DNA of 64,000 nucleotides from DATDPM01 sp963841995 (GTDB lineage: Bacteria > Pseudomonadota > Alphaproteobacteria > DATDPM01), in NCBI GenBank assembly GCA_963841995.1, contig CAWJEX010000007.1:124001-188000 (forward strand). Direction: 5' to 3'. The notes beneath the pieces were generated by a model. It was not told the origin of the DNA. It ran no database searches and saw only the letters and a list, made by a program, of their open reading frames with translations. Numbering within the stretch: the first letter of the stretch is position 1; each line of letters begins with the position of its first letter. This document shows, piece by piece, positions 38,287-46,696 of the stretch. The translations under genes and the position numbers were made by a program.

Positions 38287-40218
38287 ATGGCCCATTCCGG
38301 CTACGATGTGATGGCGAATTTCGCCGGCGCGCAATCGACGGAACCGTTTGGCGCGCTCTTCGACAACGACTTCCAGCCGATGCTCCTGATCGACCCGGAA
38401 ACGACGGCAATCGTCGACGCCAATAGCGCGGCCTGCGCATTTTACGGGTACAGCCGGGCCGAGTTCGTTCGTCTCAAGAAAACACACATCAACGTGGCGC
38501 CGGAATCCGAGATAAAAAACCTGGTCAAGAACACCGTCGTGGCCGGCCACACGCGGTCCCAATTCCAACATCGTCTGGCCAATGGCGAGCTCCGCGACGT
38601 CGAGGACTGGATGGGGATGGTCGCTGTCGGCAGCCGGCAACTGCTCTGCTCGATCATCCGGGACGTCACGAACCAGCGGCGCACCGAAGCAGCCTTGCGG
38701 GCGAGTCGAGGCGATGCTGGCCACGGCCGAACGCATCGCCCAGGTCGGCAGCTGGGATTGGGATATCGCCCGAAATACTCTGGTCTGGTCCGAGGAACAG
38801 TGCCGCTTGTTCGGCTACGCGCCGGAGGACTTCAACGAAAAGTACGAAGGCTGGATGGTGTGCGTCCATCCCGACGACCGGAAGCGCGTACAGGAGGCAA
38901 TCGACGCTGCAGTGGCCGGCCAGAAGGTCTACGACATCGAATATCCGGTCATTGGGCCCGATGGGACGAAGCGATCATCCACGCCCGAGGCGAGGTGTTC
39001 CAGGACAAGGACGGCAAACCGGTTCGCATGGTGGGAACCTGCCACAACATTACGGAGCGCCGGTCCGCCGAGGAAACGCTCCGCCAGTCGCAAAAGCTGG
39101 AATTGGTCGGGCAATTGACCGGCGGCATCGCCCATGACTTCAACAATCTGCTGGGCGTCATCATTGGCAATCTGGACCTCATCCTCGACCGGAAGAAGAT
39201 CGACGCCGGTCTCAAGAAATTGGTCCAAGCCGCACTCGATGCCGCCTTGCGCGGCGGCGATCTCACCCAGCGCTTGCTGGCGTTTTCGCGCAAGCAAACC
39301 TTGCAATCGAAAGTCATTTATCTCGGCGAGAGGCTGATCCAGGCCGGCACCATGTTGCGGCGGACATTGGGCGAGCAGATCACCGTCAAGGTCCGCGCCG
39401 CCCACGATCTCTGGCCGGTGGTCGCGGATTCCTCTCAGATCGACAATGTGATTCTCAATTTGGCGATCAACGCCCGCGACGCGATGCCCAAAGGCGGGGC
39501 CATCACCATCGACGTGTCGAATGTCCGATTCGATGCGGAATACGCCGCCCGGAATGTCGAAGTCTTTTTGGGCGATTACGTCCTTCTTGCCGTCGCCGAT
39601 ACCGGCGAGGGCATGCCGCCGGAGGTGCTCGAGCGCGCCTTCGAGCCGTTTTTCACGACCAAAGAGGTCGGCAAGGGATCGGGTCTTGGCCTCAGCATGG
39701 TTTACGGCTTCGTCAAGCAATCGAACGGGCACATCAAGATCGAGAGTACGGTCGGCCGCGGCACGACCGTTAAGATCTACCTGCCGCGCGTTGCGGCTGC
39801 TGCCGCCGCCGAACCGGCGCCCGAGAATTCGAAACTGAATCTGTCCGCCAACGGCGAAATGATCCTGGTGGTCGAAGACAATGACAGCGTGCGGGCCGTC
39901 GCCGTCAATCAACTGGCCAGTCTCGGCTATAGGACGTTGAAGGCGGAAGGCGGCGAAGCGGCTCTCGCCTTGCTCGGCAAACATCCGGAGATCGACTTGA
40001 TGTTCTCGGACGTGGTCATGCGCGGCGGTATAAACGGCTATGAGCTGACGCTCGAAGCCTGCAAGCGCCGGCCCGGCCTCAAGGTTCTTCTGACCTCCGG
40101 CTGTGAAATGAAATCCGCCGACGGTCTCGACGGCGTCGAGAAATTCGAACTGCTGAAAAAGCCCTATCGCAAGCGCGATCTCGCCCAAAAGCTGCGCCGG
40201 ATCCTGGCGCTGAGCTAG
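38287..40218 (+). CDS. PAS-PAS hybrid histidine kinase with C-terminal receiver; second PAS scrambled by paired indels
   Basis: A 643-residue open frame. PAS1 (MLLIDPETTAIVDANSAACA) is intact. Between 38704 (one extra base) and 38972/38973 (one missing base) the open frame reads nonsense for about 89 codons, whereas the +1 frame encodes a good PAS_3 domain (IAQVGSWDWDIARNTLVWSE, VHPDDRKRVQEA). The native frame resumes in the PAC tail GTCHNITERRSAEET. The kinase has His283 in GGIAHDFNNLLGVIIG, NARDAMP, GEGMP and GLGLSMVYG. A receiver follows (ILVVEDNDSVRAVAVNQL; Asp in LMFSDVVM). The start at 38287 has AAGGACGG upstream. Confidence 0.8.
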   Translation: MAHSGYDVMANFAGAQSTEPFGALFDNDFQPMLLIDPETTAIVDANSAACAFYGYSRAEFVRLKKTHINVAPESEIKNLVKNTVVAGHTRSQFQHRLANGELRDVEDWMGMVAVGSRQLLCSIIRDVTNQRRTEAALRASRGDAGHGRTHRPGRQLGLGYRPKYSGLVRGTVPLVRLRAGGLQRKVRRLDGVRPSRRPEARTGGNRRCSGRPEGLRHRISGHWARWDEAIIHARGEVFQDKDGKPVRMVGTCHNITERRSAEETLRQSQKLELVGQLTGGIAHDFNNLLGVIIGNLDLILDRKKIDAGLKKLVQAALDAALRGGDLTQRLLAFSRKQTLQSKVIYLGERLIQAGTMLRRTLGEQITVKVRAAHDLWPVVADSSQIDNVILNLAINARDAMPKGGAITIDVSNVRFDAEYAARNVEVFLGDYVLLAVADTGEGMPPEVLERAFEPFFTTKEVGKGSGLGLSMVYGFVKQSNGHIKIESTVGRGTTVKIYLPRVAAAAAAEPAPENSKLNLSANGEMILVVEDNDSVRAVAVNQLASLGYRTLKAEGGEAALALLGKHPEIDLMFSDVVMRGGINGYELTLEACKRRPGLKVLLTSGCEMKSADGLDGVEKFELLKKPYRKRDLAQKLRRILALS

Positions 40219-40262
40219 ACACCGGACATTGTTGCTCTTGCGCCCGCCGCGTTTCGGGAAAC

Positions 40263-40352
40263 TGGCGGATGGGGTGAGATTTGAACTCACGGAACCCTTG
40301 CGGGTTCTCCGGTTTTCAAGACCGGTGCCTTAAACCGCTCGGCCACCCATCC
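40263..40352 (-). tRNA. tRNA-Ser (anticodon TGA)
   Basis: A 90-nt class II tRNA with encoded CCA. The acceptor stem GGATGGG pairs with CCCATCC, the anticodon loop is CTTGAAA (TGA), and a long variable arm contains AGAACCCGCAAGGGTTC. It is intact, but its 5' half (40314-40352) is one copy of the 39-bp repeat bounding the 14-kb element, so DNA upstream of its 5' end is element DNA. Confidence 0.96.
40314..40352. repeat. Attachment site copy within tRNA-Ser (attL)
   Basis: 39 bp, TTTCAAGACCGG...CCACCCATCC, identical to 54283-54321. It covers the tRNA-Ser from the anticodon loop to its 5' end. Flanking bases differ at both ends, which defines the limits. Confidence 0.93.
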
Positions 40353-40376
40353 TTATCAGTATTCACAAGAGCTTAG

Positions 40377-40405
40377 GATATACCGTCCAGCGAACGGATC
40401 GGCAA
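40377..40405 (-). promoter_or_regulatory. Candidate sigma70-type promoter for tRNA-Ser supplied by the element
   Basis: On the minus strand, TTGCCG (40405-40400) and TATATC (40382-40377) are separated by exactly 17 bp. A start near 40370 would be about 18 nt upstream of the tRNA 5' end. It lies inside element DNA between the integrase stop and the tRNA. Four of six bases match each consensus hexamer. Confidence 0.5.
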
Positions 40406-40416
40406 CTCTCGCGGGT

Positions 40417-40437
40417 TTGGACCCAACTTGGACCCAA
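40417..40437. promoter_or_regulatory. Paired TTGGACCCAA motifs near attL (candidate integrase arm sites)
   Basis: TTGGACCCAA appears twice, with the two TGGACCC cores 11 bp apart. A matching pair occurs at 54144-54164 next to the other att copy, 12 bp apart. Both pairs have the same orientation and sit within about 140 bp of the att repeats. The arm-binding role is inferred from position. Confidence 0.5.
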
Positions 40438-40477
40438 TGATGTGGACAGAACCATCCCCATGTTCCGCAGCCGTTCG

Positions 40478-41665
40478 CTATCCACCAAGCACACCGCGAG
40501 ACAACGTGCCGATGATTGCCGCCGCGCTCGTGTCGGCCTTCCGCGTTCTTTTGGCATAGACACGAAGCAAAACCGCCGGGTCATGTCCGCATCGCGCCGC
40601 AACGACATGAACCGGAACGCCGCTATCAAGCAAAAGCGTTTCATGCGTAGCCCGTAGATCGTGGAAACGGAGATTGGTAAAGCCCATCGCTCGCGCTTTC
40701 CGAATAAATTCTTTTGTCACGTTGCCGGGTTTACGTGGCCGCGTGAAGCTAAAATCTTCGCCGGGCGCGGGCAGGGCAGGGAACACAAGCGCGTCGCTCG
40801 GCAACTTCACGAGCGAAAAATCTATCGCGGCGCCATCAGGCACGCCCGCAACGACGCGCTGGTATTTTTCATACTCTGTGCGGAGTAGGGCAGCGAGCCC
40901 ATCGTCAATCGCAATGCTTCGCCGGCTGCGCTCGGTTTTCGGTTCCTTGAAGCGCAGACCGTTCGCTTTGGTCGCTTCGAGGGAACGATCTATCCGAAGC
41001 GTCTTTGCCTCGAAGTCCACATCGCTCCACCGGAGGGCCAATATCTCGCCACGCCGCGCTCCCGTGTAGGCCGCGATTGCGACGATTGGGAATAGCGTAG
41101 AGCCACGGAAGCCGTTCACGAGTGCCGTCAAACGATCTTGCTCAAGGGCCTGTGCAGCATCGCTATCGCCAGCTAACGGCGCCTCAGCACGGGCAACCGG
41201 ATTTCGAAGGATCATGTTCTTGTGCTCGGCCGTGCGGAAACACGCGCCTAACACAGTATGAATGTGATGTATTGTGCGCGCGCTCAATCCCTTTGTCTCA
41301 AGGGCTTTGTAAAGCTCGTCTACCATCGTCGAGCTTATCGATTGCAGCGTCTTTGTTCCCAGCGTCGGCTTGACATGCAACCGTAGCAGTTCCGCATATC
41401 GTTCTAGCGTCCGCGCATTGACTTTGCGTTCGCGCAGGGCAATCCAACTATCGATCCACTGAGAAACGGTGATCTTGTCGGGGGCAACGTGCTGGTCATC
41501 GTCTCCGCTCTTGAGGAGGCGGCGCAGTTCCTTCCGTGCTTCGCCGATGGAGCCACGGACTGTCTTGGTGAAACGCTTCCCGTGGATGCGATAGCGTAGC
41601 CGCCAGCGATCCTTGCCGCGGGCGTCTAAGCCGCCGTCGCCATGATCGCGTTTATCTTGTGCCAT
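40478..41665 (-). CDS. Tyrosine recombinase/integrase of the tRNA-Ser element
   Basis: A 395-residue phage-type integrase. An N-terminal arm-binding-like region (KDRWRLRYRIHGKRFTKTVR) and core-binding SAM-like domain (SQWIDSWIALRERKVNARTL) precede the catalytic domain. Catalytic residues are Arg in AAYTGARRGEILALRW, HxxR in LRFHDLRATHETLL, His in ARCGHD, and the nucleophile Tyr in LLRVYAKR. The ATG at 41665 has GGGAGG upstream and overlaps the end of the preceding small gene. It is transcribed toward the tRNA-Ser it targets. Confidence 0.95.
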   Translation of the reverse strand: MAQDKRDHGDGGLDARGKDRWRLRYRIHGKRFTKTVRGSIGEARKELRRLLKSGDDDQHVAPDKITVSQWIDSWIALRERKVNARTLERYAELLRLHVKPTLGTKTLQSISSTMVDELYKALETKGLSARTIHHIHTVLGACFRTAEHKNMILRNPVARAEAPLAGDSDAAQALEQDRLTALVNGFRGSTLFPIVAIAAYTGARRGEILALRWSDVDFEAKTLRIDRSLEATKANGLRFKEPKTERSRRSIAIDDGLAALLRTEYEKYQRVVAGVPDGAAIDFSLVKLPSDALVFPALPAPGEDFSFTRPRKPGNVTKEFIRKARAMGFTNLRFHDLRATHETLLLDSGVPVHVVAARCGHDPAVLLRVYAKRTRKADTSAAAIIGTLSRGVLGG

Positions 41666-41676
41666 GGTTGCCTCCC

Positions 41677-41985
41677 TCAATTCGGCCGCGTGAGCATCTT
41701 CCGGTAAAAACCATCAACAGTACACAAAACCATTTCGGCCGCCGCGATTACCCTCTCAACTTCGGATAAGCTAGTGTCTGCCTCATAGGTTGCCAAATCG
41801 ATCTTGTTGTCCTTCGCGACCTGTTGCACAAGCTCCACCATCTTTTTCGGGGTTTTGCGATCAAAGTAATTGCGCCACCCGTTCACGATATCAGCAGAAA
41901 GATCAAGCCGCTTGATTGCTTCGTCACTCCCTAAGGCTTGCCCCATGGCGACCGTGACTGCCTTGGTGAATTTCAGATTTGCCAT
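41677..41985 (-). CDS. Small protein of unknown function, upstream of integrase
   Basis: A 102-residue, mostly helical, charged protein (MANLKFTKAVTVAMGQALGS, NYFDRKTPKKMVELVQQVA). No domain is recognised. It sits between the zinc-finger gene (two bases after its stop) and the integrase, whose ATG lies 12 bases downstream, so the three minus-strand genes form one unit. A regulatory or directionality role is possible but unsupported. Confidence 0.6.
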   Translation of the reverse strand: MANLKFTKAVTVAMGQALGSDEAIKRLDLSADIVNGWRNYFDRKTPKKMVELVQQVAKDNKIDLATYEADTSLSEVERVIAAAEMVLCTVDGFYRKMLTRPN

Positions 41986-41987
41986 TG

Positions 41988-42701
41988 CTACACCTCTCGA
42001 TTTCTTTGATGCTCACGCGCCTCGGCTTTCCGTTTCTTTTGTTCGTCGGGCCTTAGGCGGTTAAACCGCACGCGGCAGTTAGCGGAGCAATACTCTCGGG
42101 TCTTTCGACCGTTTCCGGGGCCGCGGCCGATAGGCGCAAAACAGTTCAAACAGGGCATCCCGTCCCAGCGAACTCCGCTGGAAAGATCGTCGGCGACCCG
42201 GTGCCAAAGCCAAGCATAGAGACTTTCCGCCTCATAATGCACCCGGACGCGGCCATTCTTATCCGGCGCGAGATACATTCTCAGGTTTGGCCCCGCGTGG
42301 CGCCCGCCGACAAGAGGGAGGAGGGTCTTGCCGAACGCTCCCCCACTGTGCAGGAAGCCGGCAATCTCGCTCTGTACCTTCATCAAATAATCGACGGCTT
42401 CTTGATCCGCCTCAGCCCCGGTTTTTTCGGAGCCGAGAAACCCGTATTCGCTCACGAAATTGAGTAGAGCCTCATCGCGCTGGAAACCGCGCGGGGCAGG
42501 GTTCAAACCACCCTCGGGATGAAAACCCCAAAAGAACAGATCGGCGAACTGGCGATGCAGCGGCGGCTTAACGTCGGCCGGATCGTATTCGACCAATGCG
42601 CCGCCGCGCCGCACGATCATCTTTCGATCCGGGGACAGGTCGTAGCCACTGGCATCCTTGCGCCAACGAAAAATAGTCAATGGTTCTCGGTCCTTATCCA
42701 C
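41988..42701 (-). CDS. Protein with C-terminal CGNR-like zinc finger
   Basis: A 237-residue protein. The C-terminal zinc finger has C-x2-C (CLNCFAP) and C-x3-C (EYCSANCRVRFNRLR), followed by a very basic tail (KKRKAEAREHQRNR), much like CGNR zinc-finger proteins. The N-terminal region has no recognisable domain. The start appears to be GTG at 42701. It is the first gene of the minus-strand arm and faces the plus-strand early genes across the control region, the position of a phage-type repressor; that role is inferred. Confidence 0.65.
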   Translation of the reverse strand: MDKDREPLTIFRWRKDASGYDLSPDRKMIVRRGGALVEYDPADVKPPLHRQFADLFFWGFHPEGGLNPAPRGFQRDEALLNFVSEYGFLGSEKTGAEADQEAVDYLMKVQSEIAGFLHSGGAFGKTLLPLVGGRHAGPNLRMYLAPDKNGRVRVHYEAESLYAWLWHRVADDLSSGVRWDGMPCLNCFAPIGRGPGNGRKTREYCSANCRVRFNRLRPDEQKKRKAEAREHQRNREV

Positions 42702-42876
42702 GGGCGGCCTTTCGGTGAACGGTTATCATGTGCAATACCGTAACATACCGTACCAGTTTGTCAAGCGAAACAGCCATTGTGCATTAGCGTTACGCTATTG
42801 TTACGCTTCCATCACTCGACTTGAGCGGCCGGATTTGATCCAATGCGACCGATTGGTTTTGAGCATTGGAAATCAC
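42702..42876. promoter_or_regulatory. Divergent control region of the element
   Basis: 175 bp between the zinc-finger gene (minus) and the first plus-strand gene. It is AT-richer than its surroundings and contains short repeats: ACCGTAACATACCGTACC near 42737 (ACCGTA twice) and GCGTTACGCTATTGTTACGC near 42788 (GTTACGC twice). These are candidate operator half-sites for a lysogeny-like switch. Confidence 0.5.
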
Positions 42877-43446
42877 ATGGTCGCCGACATCAATACCGAG
42901 AAACCGGCTCGCCTCGCGCCACTTTCGCGCCGCGGAATTCTCGCGCGGATGCCGAAAGATGGAATTCGCGATGCCGCATTCGTATTTCCTACGGAACAAT
43001 GTCGCGTTCTAGCGCAGCGCCGCGATGAATGGGAAGCCATGCACACATTCAACGCCGCTGGCGGTCGGGGAAACATCGGCTTCGCGGCTGATTACGAGGC
43101 CGTCTTCGGCTCTTCGAAATCGAGAACGAATAAACTCCTACGTTTTCACGACAGCATCGATCCCGATGTTCTCGCAGAGATCGCTGAGACTGAACTCGAC
43201 ACGATAAAATTTCTCGCAGCCTTGGCAGCACTCACGCGCGACCAGCAGCGCGCCCGCGTCGCCGCGATGCGAACTGAGGTCGGGCAGGAACAAGACTGGC
43301 TCCAGCGCACAAAAGAAATATTGGAGCAACTCGCCAAGCGCATCGACAAAGCCCCGACTGAAATGCTTCGGCGCGAAGCGGTCGAATACGTCGAGAAAGT
43401 TTTAAAACTACCAAATTCAACTGAACCGGAGCACTCCAATGACTGA
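42877..43446 (+). CDS. Unknown protein, first gene of the element's early module
   Basis: A 189-residue soluble protein, probably helical in its second half (LDTIKFLAALAALTRDQQRA, EILEQLAKRIDKAP). The order, a small globular N-terminus followed by charged helices, vaguely recalls phage ParB-like or chromosome-partition adaptor proteins, but no ParB motif is evident. The start at 42877 follows the control region; the frame is open further upstream but that part would overlap the divergent gene. It overlaps the next gene by 8 bases. Confidence 0.6.
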   Translation: MVADINTEKPARLAPLSRRGILARMPKDGIRDAAFVFPTEQCRVLAQRRDEWEAMHTFNAAGGRGNIGFAADYEAVFGSSKSRTNKLLRFHDSIDPDVLAEIAETELDTIKFLAALAALTRDQQRARVAAMRTEVGQEQDWLQRTKEILEQLAKRIDKAPTEMLRREAVEYVEKVLKLPNSTEPEHSND

Positions 43447-43633
43447 ACGACTAACTTTGACAATCGACGAAGCCGCGGAAGCTCTCGGAATTTCGCGGAA
43501 TACTGCTTTCGCGCGGGCCAAAACCGGCGAACTGCCAGTGATCCGGCTCGGCCGACGCTTGCTCGTGCCGCGCAAAGCGCTTGACGCAATGCTGGAAAAA
43601 TTCGCCGAGCCGACCGCGAACACCACAACTTAA
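43439..43633 (+). CDS. AlpA/excisionase-family helix-turn-helix protein
   Basis: A 64-residue winged-HTH of the excisionase/MerR-like type: LTIDEAAEALGISRNTAFAR is the HTH, and GELPVIRLGRRLLVPRKALD is the wing and following helix. Such proteins bind att or promoter DNA; in satellites AlpA-like proteins activate integrase or excision genes. It overlaps the upstream gene by 8 bases, consistent with early-operon expression. Confidence 0.85.
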   Translation: MTERLTLTIDEAAEALGISRNTAFARAKTGELPVIRLGRRLLVPRKALDAMLEKFAEPTANTTT

Positions 43634-43682
43634 CCCGCAATCAGGCCGCCTTGGGAGGGCGCGGCCGACGAAAGATTTTCCG

Positions 43683-44108
43683 ATGCCCTCTTTTGCTGAA
43701 CTTCGCATACAGGCTATGAGCGAAAACAAAAACAAAATCGCCGCATACATGTCGGAAATTTGGCTGGCGGATTATGTGGCCAATAGCTTCGATTATGATT
43801 TTTTCTACGTCGTCGGACGCAAAAAATGGTTTGTCCGCGAAGACGCCAGTTCCACGCCTGGATCGGATCAACCCCTCGGCTTTGTCGAAGATGTGAGCCG
43901 CAAAATTTTCTCCCACATCATCATTGATCTGGGCGAACTCTCGCTCGAAATTTTTAAGACTGAGCCCAAACTCGCCCGCGCCGTCGCAAGCTGGGGGACC
44001 GTGAAAGCGGTCGAGCGCCTTTTGCGGTCACATCCTTCGTGCTCCATGTCGAGCGAGCAATGGGAGGCCGAGAACTTGGCCGTGGCTACCGAAGGAAAAC
44101 CCACGTGA
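43683..44108 (+). CDS. Stand-alone D5_N-like (primase-helicase N-terminal domain) protein
   Basis: A 141-residue protein. YVVGRKKWFVRED, then SWGTVKAVERLLRSHPSCSM and SSEQWEAENLA resemble the D5_N region that usually precedes the superfamily 3/D5 helicase core (where it continues with a D-x-D-P-x-x-L-N-x-x-G-type stretch). Here the protein stops just after that motif. The next gene starts at GTG 44105, overlapping this stop by four bases, and encodes the primase-helicase. It looks like a split version of a normally fused replication protein. Confidence 0.6.
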   Translation: MPSFAELRIQAMSENKNKIAAYMSEIWLADYVANSFDYDFFYVVGRKKWFVREDASSTPGSDQPLGFVEDVSRKIFSHIIIDLGELSLEIFKTEPKLARAVASWGTVKAVERLLRSHPSCSMSSEQWEAENLAVATEGKPT

Positions 44109-46696
44109 GCGCCAACAGCCAATATCGAGTTGACGAGGATGCAGTACGAGCGCTTGCCGAGCGTCTTTGTGCAACTGCGGGCGACGAGCAAGGCGATTTT
44201 GTTTTCGCGACGATTAGCGACAAGGGACACGTGCAACACTACACCGTGCCGAATTCTCCGAACGCGGTGGAAGGGATTATTTGGCTCGTCAAGCATATTG
44301 GCGGCGAGCCGCACCAGAACGTGTATTTCGCCGGCAGTCTGTTCCGCTCGGGCGCCGTCGAAGGCTCAATCGGCCGTACCAAAGAGAACGTCATCGGGGT
44401 TCTTTGTGCCGTCGCCGAATTCGACGCAAAGCACGAGCCGGCGACGCGGCATGATCGGCTTCCTGGTTCGCCGGGCTCAGAAATCGAGACCAGCCCCGGC
44501 AATTACCAATGTCACTACTGGTTTGATCGACCGTATCCCGGCAACGAGATTGAACCGGCGCTCTATGCACTGACAGCGGTGGCCAAAGCGGATCACTGCA
44601 AATCAGTCGAGCATTTGTGGCGCGTTACCGGAACCTTCAATTGGCCGAATGCGAAAAAGATTGCAGAGGGCCGCTCGCCGGAACCGTTTCTGACGCGATG
44701 GTCAACTCAGCCGGAGTTGTGGGACTGCATCACGCCCGACGACTTGCGCGCGAAAATTCTTGAGATAGACCCCGCGGCATTCGATCACGCGCCCAGCGGC
44801 GATGAGACCAACTTCGATTGGGATTTGCGAAAGAAGCCGAACGAGCCGGCCATTCTATTGGATGAAGGGTCAATCGTCATGGCTCTGTGGAAGGGCGGTG
44901 ATCGGAGCAAAGCCGCCTTCACACTCATTCGCCGCTTGCAGCGAGCCAATTACTCGGCGGAAGAGATTGTAGTCACCCTCCTGAAATTCTCGAATACGCC
45001 CGTCATGGCTCACTATGGCGAGCCTGTGAATGAGGCGCGTGTACGCGACGATGTACGCCGCGCTTTCTCCAAAAAGGATGAGCCGAGCTACGAACGCAGC
45101 GCCGCGAAGGTGTTCCGCCAATTCGCGGATAATGCGACTGAAACGAGCAGCCCTTCCTTGCGCGTCATTCAAATTCAAGGCGGCGCACTCCCGGAGAACG
45201 TGAACGACGCCGAAGCCGCCTTGATCGAAACCGATACGGCTATATTTCAGCGCGGCGAAATGCTTGTGCGCCCCGGCGAATGTATCATTGAAGTGCGCGA
45301 TGGCACAAAAGCAAAAGATGTCTTGCTCGTGCCCGTGAAACGCTCCGAACTAATCGAGCACGTGACGGCGGCGGCCGACTGTAAGCGATGGGATGCGCGG
45401 AAGAACGATTGGAAGCAAGTCAATTGTCCTCCCGAAGTCGCCGATGCATATCTCGCCCGCACCGGACGTTGGAAGCTTCGGCCGCTCATGGGCGTCATCA
45501 ATGCGCCGACATTGCGGGCGGATGGCAGCCTCTTAGACAAGCCCGGATACGACCCGGCAACCGGCTTGATCTACTATTCTCGCGGGTCTGTCTTTCCGAA
45601 CATTCCCGATGAGCCATTGCAAGACGATGCGCGGAAAGCGATTGCGACCCTTGACGAGTTGATCGGCGAATTTCCCTTCGAGACAAAGGAAGCGCGATCC
45701 GTAGCGCTTGCTGCATTCCTGACAATTTGCATTCGCCGAACCCTTCCCGCTGCGCCGCTATTCGGCATCGATGGCACTGGCCCCGGAACAGGGAAGGGCT
45801 TGCTTGCCGATACAATCGCGATGGTGGGCTCCGGCCGTGCCGCATCGCCCGTCACGGCCGGAGCAACCGAAGAGGAACTTGAAAAGCGCATCGCGTCGAT
45901 GCTGCTACGGGGTGACCTCGCGCTTTGCATCGACAATCTGAGCGGCCCGCTCGATAGCACTTTCCTGTGCAGCGTGCTCACCCAAGGGACGCAATCCGTC
46001 CGCGTTCTCGGTCAAAGCCGGGTGCTCACCACTCCCACCAATTCCCTGTTCCTGGCAACGGGCAACGGCCTCGCTTATGCCGGCGATCTGTGGCGCCGCG
46101 GACTTACCTGCCTGATCGATCCTGCGGTCGAGCGCCCAAGCGAACGGGTCTTCGGCTTCAATCCCGTCGAGCGCACCAAGGAGCACCGCGGCAGATATGT
46201 CGCTGCCTGTCTCACCATCCTTCGCGCCTATCAGGTGGCTGGCCGGCCCGCACAGAACGGGAAGACGATGGGGAGCTTTGAGGATTGGTGTCGCACTGTG
46301 CGAGACGCGCTCCTGTGGCTCGGGGAGGCCGATCCGGTTCTCACCTGTGCGCCGCCGGCCGATGACCCCGAGCGCGAACGCTTCGCCGCGGTGATCCTCG
46401 CATGGCAAGCCGTTATCGGCGAAGACCGCGGCGTGACCCTCAAGGAAGCCATCAAAGCCGCCAGCGCTGCGACCTGTGAGACGCCCTCCCGGCCCGATCT
46501 GCTTGATGCCTTCCATGCTGTTGCTGCGCCTATGGTCCGCGGGGTCGAAAGCAAGATCGATGCGCGGCGGCTCACCTATTGGATGCGCTCTGTGAAACGG
46601 CAGGTCATTCGCGGACTGCGGTTCATGCCTGAGGGTGAGGCGCATGGGGGAACTGCGCGCTGGTGTCTCCGCAAAGCGAATGGGAGGGCGGCATGA
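44105..46696 (+). CDS. Primase-helicase replication protein
   Basis: 863 residues. The N-terminal part has archaeo-eukaryotic-primase/RepB-like features: CAVAEFDAKHEP (acidic pair), SPGNYQCHYWFDRP (His motif) and HLWRVTGTFNWPNAKK. The C-terminal half has a P-loop ATPase with Walker A GTGPGTGKG (residues 557-565) and Walker B LALCIDNLSG. These suggest an initiator that primes and unwinds element DNA. The GTG start overlaps the upstream stop, and its own stop overlaps the ATG of the next small gene. It is the largest gene of the element. Confidence 0.8.
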   Translation: MSANSQYRVDEDAVRALAERLCATAGDEQGDFVFATISDKGHVQHYTVPNSPNAVEGIIWLVKHIGGEPHQNVYFAGSLFRSGAVEGSIGRTKENVIGVLCAVAEFDAKHEPATRHDRLPGSPGSEIETSPGNYQCHYWFDRPYPGNEIEPALYALTAVAKADHCKSVEHLWRVTGTFNWPNAKKIAEGRSPEPFLTRWSTQPELWDCITPDDLRAKILEIDPAAFDHAPSGDETNFDWDLRKKPNEPAILLDEGSIVMALWKGGDRSKAAFTLIRRLQRANYSAEEIVVTLLKFSNTPVMAHYGEPVNEARVRDDVRRAFSKKDEPSYERSAAKVFRQFADNATETSSPSLRVIQIQGGALPENVNDAEAALIETDTAIFQRGEMLVRPGECIIEVRDGTKAKDVLLVPVKRSELIEHVTAAADCKRWDARKNDWKQVNCPPEVADAYLARTGRWKLRPLMGVINAPTLRADGSLLDKPGYDPATGLIYYSRGSVFPNIPDEPLQDDARKAIATLDELIGEFPFETKEARSVALAAFLTICIRRTLPAAPLFGIDGTGPGTGKGLLADTIAMVGSGRAASPVTAGATEEELEKRIASMLLRGDLALCIDNLSGPLDSTFLCSVLTQGTQSVRVLGQSRVLTTPTNSLFLATGNGLAYAGDLWRRGLTCLIDPAVERPSERVFGFNPVERTKEHRGRYVAACLTILRAYQVAGRPAQNGKTMGSFEDWCRTVRDALLWLGEADPVLTCAPPADDPERERFAAVILAWQAVIGEDRGVTLKEAIKAASAATCETPSRPDLLDAFHAVAAPMVRGVESKIDARRLTYWMRSVKRQVIRGLRFMPEGEAHGGTARWCLRKANGRAA

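Noticed and set aside
38929..40290. 453-codon minus-strand frame opposite the hybrid kinase
   Set aside because: Shadow of the kinase/receiver coding sequence; it even runs into the tRNA-Ser gene, and its product has no recognisable domain.
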